Made by a program: the position numbers and the translations under genes. 64,000 bases of DNA from Campylobacter insulaenigrae NCTC 12927. GTDB lineage: Bacteria; Campylobacterota; Campylobacteria; Campylobacterales; Campylobacteraceae. Location: NCBI RefSeq assembly GCF_000816185.1, contig NZ_CP007770.1:1364001-1428000 (forward strand), read 5' to 3'. Positions within the stretch are counted from its first letter, which is position 1. Each line of letters starts with the position of its first letter. Below the pieces are notes generated by a model that did not search any database, was not told where the DNA came from, and saw only the letters and a program-made list of their open reading frames with translations. Below are positions 45,972-55,866 of this stretch, one piece after another.

Positions 45972-46949
45972 TTAATAATTTTCTACACTTAATTCAAGAT
46001 AAATTTTTTCTCCCTTGTTAAGTGCTTTATTATGGTAAATACTAAAAATATTACCATCCAAATTTAAAGTAAGCTCATAAAAATCTCCATAAAAATCACA
46101 TTCTAAAACAAAAGCTTCTAAAGGAGTTGGTATCTTAGAAATTTTAAGGTCATTGGGGCGTAAAATTCCATTTTTTTGATGTAAGTATTCTTTAAAGGCT
46201 AAATTAGAAATTTTGTCTATTTCTAATTTGAAAGCCTCACCTAAAAATTTTGCACTTACAATATTTTTAGGAAAATAATACAAGTTATAAGCATCATTAT
46301 AATCTAAAATTTTTCCCTCATGAATCAATGCTATATGATCAGAAAGGTAAAAAGCATCTTCTTTATCATGAGTTACAAAAATTGCACTAAGCTTGTGCAT
46401 TTTTAAAATATTTTTAATTTCTTTTCGCATTTTTACACTTAAAGTGTGATTTAAATTCGAAAAAGGTTCATCAAAAAGTATGATTTTTGGTCTAGCAACA
46501 ATAGTCCTTGCTAAAGCTACTCTTTGAGCTTGTCCACCACTTAGTTCATTAGGATACCGACACAAAAGTTCATTTAAATTTAAAATTTCTAAAAGTTCGT
46601 TTAATCGTTGCTCTTGTTCTATTTTACTAAGATTTGAAATACCAAAACAAATATTTTCTTTTACACTAAGATGTGGAAATAAAGCATAATCTTGAAATAA
46701 AACACCGACATCACGATTTTGAGGAGGTAGATACAAATTTTTAGAAGCAACTAATTTTTCTTCTATATAAATTTTACCATCATTTATCTCAAAAAATCCA
46801 GCTATACAACCAAGCAAAGAACTTTTTCCGCAACCACTCTCGCCTAATATACTTAAAATTTCACCTTCGCTTAAACTTAATGAAATACCTTTTAAAACTT
46901 CAACATCAAAAAAAGATTTATATAAATTTTCTATTCTCAACACTTGCAT
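45972..46949 (-). CDS. fbpC: ferric iron ABC transporter, ATP-binding protein
   Basis: ATPase of the ferric iron importer. Walker A is GESGCGKSSL, the signature motif is LSGGQAQRVALAR, Walker B is IILFDEP, and the switch His lies in FVTHDKEDAF. The C-terminal about 90 residues form the TOBE-like regulatory part. At 325 residues it fits FbpC. It overlaps fbpB by 13 bases in the fbpA-fbpB-fbpC operon. Confidence 0.92.
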   Translation of the reverse strand: MQVLRIENLYKSFFDVEVLKGISLSLSEGEILSILGESGCGKSSLLGCIAGFFEINDGKIYIEEKLVASKNLYLPPQNRDVGVLFQDYALFPHLSVKENICFGISNLSKIEQEQRLNELLEILNLNELLCRYPNELSGGQAQRVALARTIVARPKIILFDEPFSNLNHTLSVKMRKEIKNILKMHKLSAIFVTHDKEDAFYLSDHIALIHEGKILDYNDAYNLYYFPKNIVSAKFLGEAFKLEIDKISNLAFKEYLHQKNGILRPNDLKISKIPTPLEAFVLECDFYGDFYELTLNLDGNIFSIYHNKALNKGEKIYLELSVENY

Positions 46950-48532
46950 GAATTTTTCCTCTGATTGTTTTTATCTTGTAAATAATGCATTAAAAAAGTT
47001 GGGATAATTCCAAAAAGCACTATAATTAAAGAAGGTAAAGCGACATTGTAGATTAATTCTGTTTCACTATATGCAAACACCAAAGATGATAAAGTTTGAA
47101 AACCAGATGGAGATAATATAGTAGAAATAGGAAGTTCTTTTAAAATATCCACACAAATAATCACTACAGCTAAAGCTAAATAATATTTCATCAAAGGAAA
47201 ATGAATACAGGCAAATATCTTAAAAGGTTTAATTTTTAAAGTCAAATTTGCATAATCTATATGCTGTGAAATTCTTTCAAAACCTGATTGAGTAGCAAAA
47301 ATTCCAGAAGCTAAAAATCTTACAAAATAACCAAAAAATAAAACTAAAAAACCACCACCTACAGCATATTCAAAAGAAAATACATCAAAAATCCAATTTA
47401 AAACACCTAAAATTACCAAAATTCCAACAGCCACAACCGCACCAGGCAAAGAATACCCTAAAGTAGCAAGCCAAAGCATTGTTTTTGAAAATTTTGTATT
47501 ATTTAAACGAATCACAAAACATAAATAAAAAGCCACAAATACAATGCAAAATGAACTAATTAATGAAACACTTAAGCTATACAAAGATGGAGTTAAAATA
47601 TTATAAAAACTTTGAATAAAATCGAATTTAGCCCAATAAACAAGCCAAATAATAGGCACAATAAAAGCTAAAAAAGCAAGACAAAAGCACCATAAAAAAG
47701 CTAAAAAAGCTTTAATACCTTTTAACTCGTCTTTAGGGGTTGGTAAAAACACATTTTGTGTGAAGGATTTTTTACCTCTTTGAATTTTTTCCAATAACAT
47801 CAATAATGCAATAAAAACAAGCAAAGCTACGCTTAAAGCTACCGCACTAACCTCATCACCTCCACTTCCCCAAGTCCTAAAAATACCAGCACTAAAAGTA
47901 TCTACACCAAAATATGCAACCAAACCATAATCACTCAAAGTTTCCATTGCAACTAAAAGTAAAGATGAGATTATACCAATACGACAAAAGGGTAGAATAA
48001 TTCTAAAAAAAGTTTTTAAATTCGAAGCTTTGAGAATTTTCGCACTTAAAATAATACTTCCAAGCCCATGAGAAAAAGAATTTTTAGCAAAAAAATACAC
48101 ATAAGGATAAAGTGCAAAAGACAAAATAACAATGACTCCATAAGAATTCATTATATCAATCCGTCTTTCAATACCTAAAAAAGTAGGAATTAAGCCTTTA
48201 AATTCAAATAAATCAATCCAGACAAAACCCATCACATAAGATGGTATAGCTAGAGGTAAAATCAAAAACCATTCAAAAAATTTAGAACCAAAAAATTTAT
48301 AAAAAGAAATCAAATAAGCACTTACTAAACCTAACACTAAACAGAGTATTAAAGTGCCAAACAAAATTATAGCACTACCATATACATAACGTGGTAAGAC
48401 ATTTTTACTTAAATGTTCTAAAGTACCAATATCTATAAATGGAATATGTAATACAATAGCCAACATAGGCAAAATTATAAGAATACATAAAAAAAAGGTG
48501 GGCAAAAGCCACCTTAAACTTAAAAATTTCAA
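46937..48532 (-). CDS. fbpB: ferric iron ABC transporter, permease
   Basis: A 531-residue permease with two homologous halves and about twelve membrane segments, the double-length form usual for iron(III) permeases. The cytoplasmic EAA-type loops are present in each half (for example SAKILKASNLKTFFRIILPF near residue 175). It is 16 bases after fbpA and overlaps fbpC. Confidence 0.92.
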   Translation of the reverse strand: MKFLSLRWLLPTFFLCILIILPMLAIVLHIPFIDIGTLEHLSKNVLPRYVYGSAIILFGTLILCLVLGLVSAYLISFYKFFGSKFFEWFLILPLAIPSYVMGFVWIDLFEFKGLIPTFLGIERRIDIMNSYGVIVILSFALYPYVYFFAKNSFSHGLGSIILSAKILKASNLKTFFRIILPFCRIGIISSLLLVAMETLSDYGLVAYFGVDTFSAGIFRTWGSGGDEVSAVALSVALLVFIALLMLLEKIQRGKKSFTQNVFLPTPKDELKGIKAFLAFLWCFCLAFLAFIVPIIWLVYWAKFDFIQSFYNILTPSLYSLSVSLISSFCIVFVAFYLCFVIRLNNTKFSKTMLWLATLGYSLPGAVVAVGILVILGVLNWIFDVFSFEYAVGGGFLVLFFGYFVRFLASGIFATQSGFERISQHIDYANLTLKIKPFKIFACIHFPLMKYYLALAVVIICVDILKELPISTILSPSGFQTLSSLVFAYSETELIYNVALPSLIIVLFGIIPTFLMHYLQDKNNQRKNSCKC

Positions 48533-48548
48533 ATTCTATTTTTCCTTA

Positions 48549-49553
48549 TCATTTCCAATCAACTTCATCAAATATCATTAAAGCTTCTTTAGCGTTACCC
48601 CAATAAGCTTCGAAATTTGGTTTTTCTGATTTAAAATCACCCCAAGATTGTAAAATTTTAGCTGGTTTTACTTCTTTATTGACTGGGTATTCATAATTTT
48701 GATTTGTTAGAATTTCTTGAGCTTCTTTTGAAAGCATAAATTCAATAAATTTAATGGCTGCTTCTTTATTTTTAGAAGTTTTTAAAACACCTATACCGCT
48801 CACATTAATATGTGTTCCTCTATCATCTTGATTAGGAAAAATCACTTTTACAGAATTTGCAGCTTCTATATCTTGTGGATTTTTAGAATTCGCTAAATGT
48901 CCTAAATAATAACTATTTGAAATAGCTACATCACCTTCTTTTGCATAAATAGCACGAATTTGATCGCGATCACCGCCTTTTGGAGTACGAGCTAAATTTT
49001 TAGCAATACCGCTTGCCCATTCTTTTGCTTTTTCTTTACCTAAAGTATCTATCATAGCACCCAATAAAGAGATATTATAAACATTATTTGAGCTTCTTAC
49101 TAAAACTTTACCTTTAAATTTTGGATCAGTTAAATCTTCATAAGTTTTAATTTCTCCATCTTTAATTCTATCTTTAGATGCAATAATAATCCTAGCTCTT
49201 GTGGTAAAAGCATACCATTGGTTATTTTTACCTCTTAATTCTTTAGGAGAAAGTTTTTCTAATTCTGGAGAATCAACAGAAACAAAAAGATCACTTGTAC
49301 GAACTTGCTCCAAATTTCCAGCATCAGCAGTCATAAACAAATCTGCTTTTGAATTTTTACCTTCAACTTCTAATCTCTTAGCAAGTTCATTAGCTTTAGC
49401 TTGCACTACATTAATACTAATCCCTGTTTTTTCTTGAAATAATTTAAAAATTCCTTTATCAGCATCATAATGTCTATGAGAATAAATCGTAAGTTCTTGA
49501 GCACTTAAACTAACAGCGGCCAATAATGACAATAAAACTAACTTTGTTTTCAT
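48549..49553 (-). CDS. fbpA: ferric iron-binding periplasmic protein
   Basis: Periplasmic carrier that hands Fe3+ to FbpB. A signal peptide (cut after ALS-A-Q region, about residue 19) is followed by LTIYSHRHYDADKGIF, where the His-Tyr pair provides iron ligands in the solved Campylobacter protein. The later tyrosine ligands are in NVYNISLL and SNSYYLGHL. The 334 residues match cFbpA. A candidate Fur box lies 35 bases upstream. Confidence 0.93.
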   Translation of the reverse strand: MKTKLVLLSLLAAVSLSAQELTIYSHRHYDADKGIFKLFQEKTGISINVVQAKANELAKRLEVEGKNSKADLFMTADAGNLEQVRTSDLFVSVDSPELEKLSPKELRGKNNQWYAFTTRARIIIASKDRIKDGEIKTYEDLTDPKFKGKVLVRSSNNVYNISLLGAMIDTLGKEKAKEWASGIAKNLARTPKGGDRDQIRAIYAKEGDVAISNSYYLGHLANSKNPQDIEAANSVKVIFPNQDDRGTHINVSGIGVLKTSKNKEAAIKFIEFMLSKEAQEILTNQNYEYPVNKEVKPAKILQSWGDFKSEKPNFEAYWGNAKEALMIFDEVDWK

Positions 49554-49587
49554 TTTAACTTTCCTTAAAAATTAATATTTTGAAATT

Positions 49588-49606
49588 GATAAGGATTATT
49601 ATATTA
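49588..49606 (-). promoter_or_regulatory. candidate Fur box upstream of fbpA
   Basis: The 19 bases GATAAGGATTATTATATTA agree with 13 of 19 positions of the classical Fur box. The site lies 35 bases before the fbpA start, where iron repression would be expected. Confidence 0.45.
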
Positions 49607-49669
49607 TATTTGTCTTTGCATTCGCTTAAGTAAGACATATTAATAATTTCTCATATCTAATTTTAAAAA

Positions 49670-49683
49670 TTAACATTAATCAA
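49670..49683 (+). promoter_or_regulatory. NssR-like operator of cgb
   Basis: TTAAC-ATTA-ATCAA matches 8 of 10 informative bases of the NssR site TTAAC-N4-GTTAA. The centre is about 41.5 bases before the predicted transcription start (near 49718), the classical class II activator position for Crp/Fnr-family proteins. Confidence 0.65.
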
Positions 49684-49705
49684 GATATTTTATCTCTTAT
49701 TTTTA

Positions 49706-49711
49706 TACAAT
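49706..49711 (+). promoter_or_regulatory. -10 box of cgb
   Basis: TACAAT at 49706-49711, about 29 bases before the ATG at 49740. Confidence 0.55.
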
Positions 49712-49739
49712 ATGTAAAAATTTAACACAAGGAAAGTAA

Positions 49740-50168
49740 ATGACTAAAGAAGAAATTCAAATTATCAAAGATTGCGTACCGATTTTACAACAAAATGGTG
49801 AAGTACTTACAAGAGAATTTTATAAAATTATGTTTGAAGAATATCCTCAAGTAAAACCTATGTTTAATATGGATAAACAAAATTCGGGAGAGCAACCAAA
49901 GGCTTTAGCTTTAGCTATTTTAACAGCTGCTAAAAATATAGAAAATTTAGAAAACATGAGATCTTTTGTAGATAAAGTAGCCATTACTCATACAAATTTA
50001 AATGTTAAAGAAGAACATTACCCTATAGTTGGAGCTTGTCTTTTAAAAGCTATAAAAGTTATACTAAATGCTGATGATACAACGCTTAAAGCATGGGAAA
50101 AAGCATATGGAATTATTGCTAAATTTTATATAGATATAGAAAAAGAAATTTATGCAAAAAATCAATAA
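49740..50168 (+). CDS. cgb: single-domain haemoglobin, nitric oxide detoxification
   Basis: Converts nitric oxide to nitrate. The 142 residues form one globin domain without the reductase part of flavohaemoglobin. LTREFYKIMFEEYPQVKPMFNM carries the conserved Tyr and Phe of the distal haem pocket, and AITHTNLNVKEEHYPIVG holds the proximal His. Close in size and pattern to Cgb of C. jejuni. It has an NssR-like site at the activator position and a strong terminator, so it is a single-gene nitrosative-stress unit. Confidence 0.93.
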   Translation: MTKEEIQIIKDCVPILQQNGEVLTREFYKIMFEEYPQVKPMFNMDKQNSGEQPKALALAILTAAKNIENLENMRSFVDKVAITHTNLNVKEEHYPIVGACLLKAIKVILNADDTTLKAWEKAYGIIAKFYIDIEKEIYAKNQ

Positions 50169-50199
50169 TCTTAGGTTAGAGCCTAAGATTATTTTCTTT
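50164..50199. terminator. terminator between cgb and the convergent ABC exporter gene
   Basis: AATAATCTTAGG (50164-50175) pairs with CCTAAGATTATT (50182-50193), followed by TTCTTT. It could serve both strands. Confidence 0.85.
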
Positions 50200-50204
50200 A
50201 ATAT

Positions 50205-51845
50205 TTAAAATTTCTCTACTACATTTTTTGCGATATTTTTTATATCTCCTTGTAATTCTTGAATATACCCATCTTGAGCAAGCAAAATTCTATCAGCTAT
50301 ATCAAAATAAGTATCATCATGAGTGATTGCAAAGATGGTAATACCTTTTTGTTTTAAAAGTGGTAATAATTTTTGGTAAAAAAATTTTCTAAACATAGGA
50401 TCTTGATCAGCTGCCCATTCATCTAGTATCAAAATATCTTTTTTTTCAAGTAAAGCAACTAACATAGCTAAGCGTTTTTTTTGCCCTGCTGAAAGCTTTA
50501 TAGTGCTAAAATTATCTTCTATAAGTTCTATTTTTTCATCAAGTTCTAAAATTTCTAGCCAATATTTTAAATCTTCTTCTAAAAAATTTTCATCTCTTAA
50601 AATTTTTGTAAATAAATGAAAATCACTAAAAATAGCGCTGATTAAAGCTCTATATTTGTATATGTTTTTTAAATTTATTTCCTCATTATCCAAATAAAGC
50701 TTCCCATTAAAATTAGTAAAAAGTCCCGCTAAAATCATAGAAAAAGTTGATTTACCGCTACCATTTTTACCTATTAAAAATACAGTATCACCTTTTTGTA
50801 ATTCAAAATTTATAGGTTTTAAAGAAAATTTTTCACCATAAGCAAAACAAACGTCTTTAAAAACTATTTTTTTCCATTGAATTTTTTTATTTATAATTTT
50901 AAAATCTTGTCTATATTCTTGCAAATTAAGCTTTGCAATTTTATCTAAAGCTATTTTTGCCATCAAAATAGTAGGAAAACTTCCTATCATAGATACTAAA
51001 GGAGTTCTTAAAAAAAGTATACTTAAAGCTATCGTCGTAGCATTTTCAATACCAGTAAGTTTATATGTTAAAACTATATAAAATTCAACCCCAACCAAAG
51101 CTAGCATTGCACTATTGCTCCAATTATTTGACAAAATATGTAAAACATTTCCTATGGTTGAGTTTTTCTTTTTTTTCAATGCATTAAATTCAAATTCACT
51201 TTCATAATATTGTTTTGCTCTTAGTGGATTTAAAGTAAGTTCATTATGACCTTGTAAAATATTTTGATAATTTTTTTGTAAAGCATCATCATTTTCCCTT
51301 GCACGCTTAAAATAAAAATATACTTTACTCATCAAAAAATGATTTATTACAAATACAAAGACTATCCAAACAAAACATAATAAAAAAATTTCAAAAGAAA
51401 GATATGCTATATAAGCACTTGTACAAAATATCAAAACGCTAGATTGGATAAATTCTGGAAAACGCAAAAGCCCAAAAGAAATACTCCTTACATCATTGTT
51501 TAAAGATGCAAGTATTCTTGCTTTAGTGGTATTTAATATATTTAAAATACTAGTATCTAAAATTTGCTTTACTACCCTTCTTTGCATTTTAAAAATGAAT
51601 TTTTGGCCAAAAGAACTAAGAGAAATTTCCACAAAAGATGAACTAAGAAAAAATAAAATTAACAAAAATGCAAAATACACTATAATATTGGGATTTTCAA
51701 GATTTGATTTCAGTAAAAATTCATTAATAAATACTAAAGTCAAAACACCAATTAAACTTGTGATAATGCTAAAAAATAAAAAAATAAAAATTTTTATTTT
51801 GTTTTCTTTAAATAAAGTTAAAATAAAGCTCAAACTAATTACCAC
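50205..51845 (-). CDS. ABC exporter with fused permease and ATPase, YojI/PvdE/SyrD-like
   Basis: A 546-residue half-transporter. About six membrane segments fill residues 1-300. The ATPase follows with Walker A LIGKNGSGKSTF, signature LSAGQKKRLAML and Walker B ILILDEWAADQ. The signature SAGQ with DEWAADQDP is characteristic of the cyclic-peptide exporter group (YojI, PvdE, SyrD). The start is a GTG at 51845 that overlaps the ctsG stop by 11 bases. The exported substrate is unknown. It is last in the long coupled operon. Confidence 0.85.
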   Translation of the reverse strand: MVISLSFILTLFKENKIKIFIFLFFSIITSLIGVLTLVFINEFLLKSNLENPNIIVYFAFLLILFFLSSSFVEISLSSFGQKFIFKMQRRVVKQILDTSILNILNTTKARILASLNNDVRSISFGLLRFPEFIQSSVLIFCTSAYIAYLSFEIFLLCFVWIVFVFVINHFLMSKVYFYFKRARENDDALQKNYQNILQGHNELTLNPLRAKQYYESEFEFNALKKKKNSTIGNVLHILSNNWSNSAMLALVGVEFYIVLTYKLTGIENATTIALSILFLRTPLVSMIGSFPTILMAKIALDKIAKLNLQEYRQDFKIINKKIQWKKIVFKDVCFAYGEKFSLKPINFELQKGDTVFLIGKNGSGKSTFSMILAGLFTNFNGKLYLDNEEINLKNIYKYRALISAIFSDFHLFTKILRDENFLEEDLKYWLEILELDEKIELIEDNFSTIKLSAGQKKRLAMLVALLEKKDILILDEWAADQDPMFRKFFYQKLLPLLKQKGITIFAITHDDTYFDIADRILLAQDGYIQELQGDIKNIAKNVVEKF

Positions 51846-52401
51846 TTAATATATATATTTTACCTGCTAGATCTTTGAAAGATTTAGAATTGACTAAATT
51901 TTGACAAGATTTTGATTTAGAAGTGCTATGGTATGTTTCCTCGCTTAGCTTCTTTAAAAGTTCATCTAATTGAACTTTTAAATTTTGATTTTTGGGGTCT
52001 TTTAAAAGTTCATTTTTTAAATTTGCTATAGTTTGAAATTTGCTACCTGATCCTACACTAACACCCATAAGTAAAACACTTTCTTTATCTGCAAAAGTTA
52101 TTTTAACACACTGCTCATCATTTCCTACGCTAAAATCAAGCTCTTGCGTTGTGTTGTGCAAACTAGACAAATCTACATTTTTAATATTAGAAATATTACT
52201 CATTAAAGCCACACTTGAAAGCTCTTCATTTTTTAAGACATAATTGTTAATATCATTGATAAAAATTTTAAGATTACTTAAAGCTTGTATAGCACTTGCC
52301 TCATCTTTACTTGTACCAAGTTTTGGCAAAGCTATAGCGGCTAAAACTCCTAATATAATCACGACAAATACAAGTTCCATGATTGTAAAAGCTTTTTTCA
52401 T
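51835..52401 (-). CDS. ctsG: type II/IV pseudopilin, competence protein CtsG
   Basis: Pseudopilin needed for DNA uptake in natural transformation of Campylobacter. A class III leader MKKAFTIMELVFVVIILGVL shows the cleavage region followed by the E5-type Glu and a hydrophobic helix. Note that Ala replaces the usual Gly before the cut. The 188-residue length and place after tsaD match Cj1343c. It overlaps tsaD by 4 bases (ATGA) and the ABC exporter by 11. Confidence 0.85.
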   Translation of the reverse strand: MKKAFTIMELVFVVIILGVLAAIALPKLGTSKDEASAIQALSNLKIFINDINNYVLKNEELSSVALMSNISNIKNVDLSSLHNTTQELDFSVGNDEQCVKITFADKESVLLMGVSVGSGSKFQTIANLKNELLKDPKNQNLKVQLDELLKKLSEETYHSTSKSKSCQNLVNSKSFKDLAGKIYILSGN

Positions 52402-53405
52402 AACAAGCCTTGTAAATTTTGTACTTTTGGATTAATTAATTCTTGTGAAATATCCACAAAATCTTTTCTTTCATAAGCATCACAAGCTGCTCTTGCTATC
52501 ATCAATGCATTATCAGAACAATATTCAAGCGGAGCTAATAAAAGTTCGCACATATATTCTTTACACAAAAGTTCGACTTGATTTCTCAAAGTCAAGTTTG
52601 CACTAGCTCCACCAACTATACCAAAACGCTTAAAATGATATTTTTGAAAAATTTTAGTAAGTTTATGCATAATATGCAATATAGCAGATTTTTGAAAGGC
52701 ATAGGCAATATGACTTTTTTTATAATCTGTTAATTCTTCTTTTAAAATCTCTAACCTAACTTGATTTTTCAATCCAGAAAAACTAAAATTTAATTCTTTA
52801 GAATGAAGTAAAGGTATGCTAAATTCCAAAACAACATCACTTGCTTTTTTAGCTAACTTTTCTACAACAGCACCACCAGGATATCCCAAACCCATCATCT
52901 TAGCAACTTTATCAAAACTCTCACCAAAACTATCATCACTTGTTCTTGCAAGTTCAATCATTTTTCCTTGTTGATCCACAAAAAGCACCATAGTATGACC
53001 ACCACTAACAAGCAAAATTCCCATATCAGTCTGAATTTGTTCTTTTAAAAATAAAGAAAAAATATGACCTTTCAAATGATTAACAGCAATAAGAGGTAAA
53101 TCTAAACTCAATGCAAGCATTTTGGCCATACAAATTCCACCAATCAAACTCACACTAAGCCCTGGCTCGTTTGTAACAGCTATAGCGCATAAATTATCAA
53201 AATATATTTTACACTCATCAAGAATTTTAGGTAAAGCTTGAGTATGTAATCTTGCCGCAAGTTCTGGCACTACTCCACCATATTTACTATGTTCATTTTC
53301 TTGAGATATTTTTCTATAAAAAACACATTCATAAGTATTTTTATTTATAATTGCAATAGAACTATCATCACAGGAACTTTCTATAGCTAAAATAAGATTT
53401 TTCAT
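52398..53405 (-). CDS. tsaD: tRNA N6-threonylcarbamoyladenosine synthase subunit TsaD
   Basis: Essential enzyme that adds the threonylcarbamoyl group to A37 of ANN-decoding tRNAs. Metal ligands are the two histidines in VNHLKGHIFS and the late Asp in the APLEYCSDNALMIA region. SSCDDSS and ILLVSGGHT are the nucleotide-binding loops. The 335 residues are normal. It overlaps pgp1 and ctsG by 4 bases each. Confidence 0.95.
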   Translation of the reverse strand: MKNLILAIESSCDDSSIAIINKNTYECVFYRKISQENEHSKYGGVVPELAARLHTQALPKILDECKIYFDNLCAIAVTNEPGLSVSLIGGICMAKMLALSLDLPLIAVNHLKGHIFSLFLKEQIQTDMGILLVSGGHTMVLFVDQQGKMIELARTSDDSFGESFDKVAKMMGLGYPGGAVVEKLAKKASDVVLEFSIPLLHSKELNFSFSGLKNQVRLEILKEELTDYKKSHIAYAFQKSAILHIMHKLTKIFQKYHFKRFGIVGGASANLTLRNQVELLCKEYMCELLLAPLEYCSDNALMIARAACDAYERKDFVDISQELINPKVQNLQGLL

Positions 53406-54790
53406 TCAAATTCCACCAAAATCATTCCAAGAAATTTATCTTTTTGATCTGTTTTGTCTATAAGGGCATAGGGTATATTTGCATCTTTTATTTCTTTTGT
53501 GTGGTTGCTATACATTAAAACTTGTTCATCTAGATGCGCATTCTTCAACTCATAAAATTCCACCCTATAAATTTTTCTTTTTCTATCTAAAGAATATTTA
53601 CTTTGCATCTGATTTTTGTGAATTAATATCCCACTTTCATCACTACCTCTATCAAAACCTATAATATTAACTCTCACCCCATTAATAGCAGGAATTTCAA
53701 AATTGTTTTTAACTAAAACCTTATTAGCAAAATGACTTTGTATAATTTGACCATCTACTATCAACTGCACATTGTCTAATGCGTTTGAAAATTCAAAATA
53801 TTCAGGATAAATTCTAGTTTGCAATCGGTTCCCATAATTTACAGAATATGAATTTTTTCCAGCAACAACTGCTGTGATTTCATTACTAGCCTCATAATCT
53901 AAGGTCTGATTAACAGGAAAAGGTAAAAAATTAATAGTAGGATTTGGACGATCAAGTACAAGTAAAATTTTATCATTAAAAAGTTTCACTTCCAAAGGTT
54001 TTTCTATGGCTTGATATACTCCTTTTGGGGTTAACTCAAAAGTTCTAGTAAATTCTATATTAGCTTTTTTTAGATAATACTCTACTGCTAAAAGATGATA
54101 ATATACTCTAAGATGAGTAGGTAAATTTTTACTTGCTTCATTTGCAAAAGCAGCTTTATGATTAGATACAACAAAATAAGTCAAAGCTTTAAGCATTTCT
54201 TTATCATTAGTTTCTTGTGTTTTTGTATTTTTTAAATGATATTGATGTTCTTCTTTAACTAAAGCTTTATTAATATTTTCAACAGCTTCATTTGCAATAC
54301 TTTCTAAATCAGCATATTTTGTAGAATTTACTTCACTTTGATCAATGATACTAGTATTTCCCCATCTATTTGGATTTTTATCTTTGCTTTCGTATTGTGG
54401 TCTATAAAAACCACTTCCATCATGTAAATTTATAACCATATTAATTTCTGGATTTAAAATAAGCTTTTTAATACGTTCTATAGTAAAATAATCAGGATCA
54501 TCTTTACTAATATGAGCAAATTTTCTATTTAAATCGCCAAAATTTCCCCTATTTCTTGCAATAATACTTTCAAAAGCTAAATTAGGCGCTACAATTATTT
54601 TTCCTTTAGTGATATTATAATCACTCAAAAGCAAGCTTGCTGCATGAAAACCACCAGGTTCGTCACCTTGAATACCTCCAAGAATTAAAACGGTATTATT
54701 ATCATCTAAACTTACTCCATTTTCTTTAACACTAAAATCTAAAGCTAAAACCAAATTTATAAACATACATATACATATAAAAAATCTCAC
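53402..54790 (-). CDS. pgp1: peptidoglycan DL-carboxypeptidase Pgp1
   Basis: Trims tripeptides to dipeptides in peptidoglycan and is needed for the helical shape of C. jejuni. The signal peptide covers about residues 1-17. The M14-like zinc site is LGGIQGDEPGG with Q41 and E44, and H123 in VINLHDGSGF; these sit five residues below the published ligands Q46, E49 and H128 of C. jejuni Pgp1. The 462 residues fit. It is coupled to dxr by a one-base overlap and to tsaD by four. Confidence 0.92.
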   Translation of the reverse strand: MRFFICICMFINLVLALDFSVKENGVSLDDNNTVLILGGIQGDEPGGFHAASLLLSDYNITKGKIIVAPNLAFESIIARNRGNFGDLNRKFAHISKDDPDYFTIERIKKLILNPEINMVINLHDGSGFYRPQYESKDKNPNRWGNTSIIDQSEVNSTKYADLESIANEAVENINKALVKEEHQYHLKNTKTQETNDKEMLKALTYFVVSNHKAAFANEASKNLPTHLRVYYHLLAVEYYLKKANIEFTRTFELTPKGVYQAIEKPLEVKLFNDKILLVLDRPNPTINFLPFPVNQTLDYEASNEITAVVAGKNSYSVNYGNRLQTRIYPEYFEFSNALDNVQLIVDGQIIQSHFANKVLVKNNFEIPAINGVRVNIIGFDRGSDESGILIHKNQMQSKYSLDRKRKIYRVEFYELKNAHLDEQVLMYSNHTKEIKDANIPYALIDKTDQKDKFLGMILVEFE

Positions 54791-55866
54791 TAAATTCCCC
54801 TATCTAAATACAATTTTACTTGCATATCATATTCAAATACATCATCAATGCTTTCAATTTTTGGCACACCAAAATGATCAAGTGCTCTAAAAATACCTTT
54901 TGCTATATCTAAAAATCCCACTTTTTCTTCTAAAAATTTATATACCATATATTCATTAGCACTATTTATAATAACGCCAATATCAGGATATTTTAAAATT
55001 TCGTCTTTTAATGTAAATATAGGATATTTTTTTAAACTAATTTTTTTAAATTTTAAATTTTGTATCTTTGATAAATTAAGTGGTTCTATAAAATTTTTAT
55101 TATGAAATTTTAAAATAGCTTGAGCTATAGATAAGCACATATTTGCATGAGAAAAATATGCGCTAATTCCCCCATCTTCAAATTCACACAAAGCATGCAC
55201 TAAAGACTTTCTTTCTATCAAAGCATCAATATTTTTCATACCATACAAATGATAAGCTTCTATAATTTCAAAAAGCTTATTACACATACTCGCACTATCT
55301 ATAGTAATCTTAGCTCCCATAGACCAATTAGGATGCTTTAATGCTTCTTTGGGACTAACATATTTTAAATCTTTAATTTTATATTTATAAAAAGCTCCAC
55401 CGCTTGCTGTTATGTAGAGTTTTTTAATATCTTTTCTTTTGTCAATCAAGCATTTTAAAGCTGCATGCTCGCTATCTATTGCTCTAATTTTAGAAACATC
55501 GAAAAATTTCCCAGCCACCACAAGACTTTCTTTGTTTGCTAAGGCTAAACTTTTACCAAGTTTTTGAGCCATCAAGCTTGAATTTAAACCCGCAAATCCT
55601 ACAATTGCATTAACTACTAAATCACTTTTACATTGACTTATCATATCTTTTAGACCATCTTGTGAACAAAACACTTTATCATGGTTGACTAAAATTTTAT
55701 CTTTAGGATCTTGTATACAAACAAATTTAGGTTTAAATTTAGCTATTTGTTCATTTAAAAGTTTGATATTTTTACCACAAGATAAGGCTTCTATAGATAT
55801 TTTTTCACACTCAGCAATAAAAAGAGTATTAACTCCTATACTTCCTGTGCTCCCAAGTAAAATCAT
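54790..55866 (-). CDS. dxr: 1-deoxy-D-xylulose 5-phosphate reductoisomerase
   Basis: Second step of the MEP isoprenoid pathway. The NADP loop is [14 protein letters not shown] at the very start, the catalytic loop [13 protein letters not shown] is near residue 125, and [14 protein letters not shown] is the metal and substrate region. At 358 residues it is slightly shorter than E. coli Dxr, as in relatives. Its start overlaps cdsA by 4 bases. Confidence 0.95.
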   Translation of the reverse strand: MILLGSTGSIGVNTLFIAECEKISIEALSCGKNIKLLNEQIAKFKPKFVCIQDPKDKILVNHDKVFCSQDGLKDMISQCKSDLVVNAIVGFAGLNSSLMAQKLGKSLALANKESLVVAGKFFDVSKIRAIDSEHAALKCLIDKRKDIKKLYITASGGAFYKYKIKDLKYVSPKEALKHPNWSMGAKITIDSASMCNKLFEIIEAYHLYGMKNIDALIERKSLVHALCEFEDGGISAYFSHANMCLSIAQAILKFHNKNFIEPLNLSKIQNLKFKKISLKKYPIFTLKDEILKYPDIGVIINSANEYMVYKFLEEKVGFLDIAKGIFRALDHFGVPKIESIDDVFEYDMQVKLYLDRGI

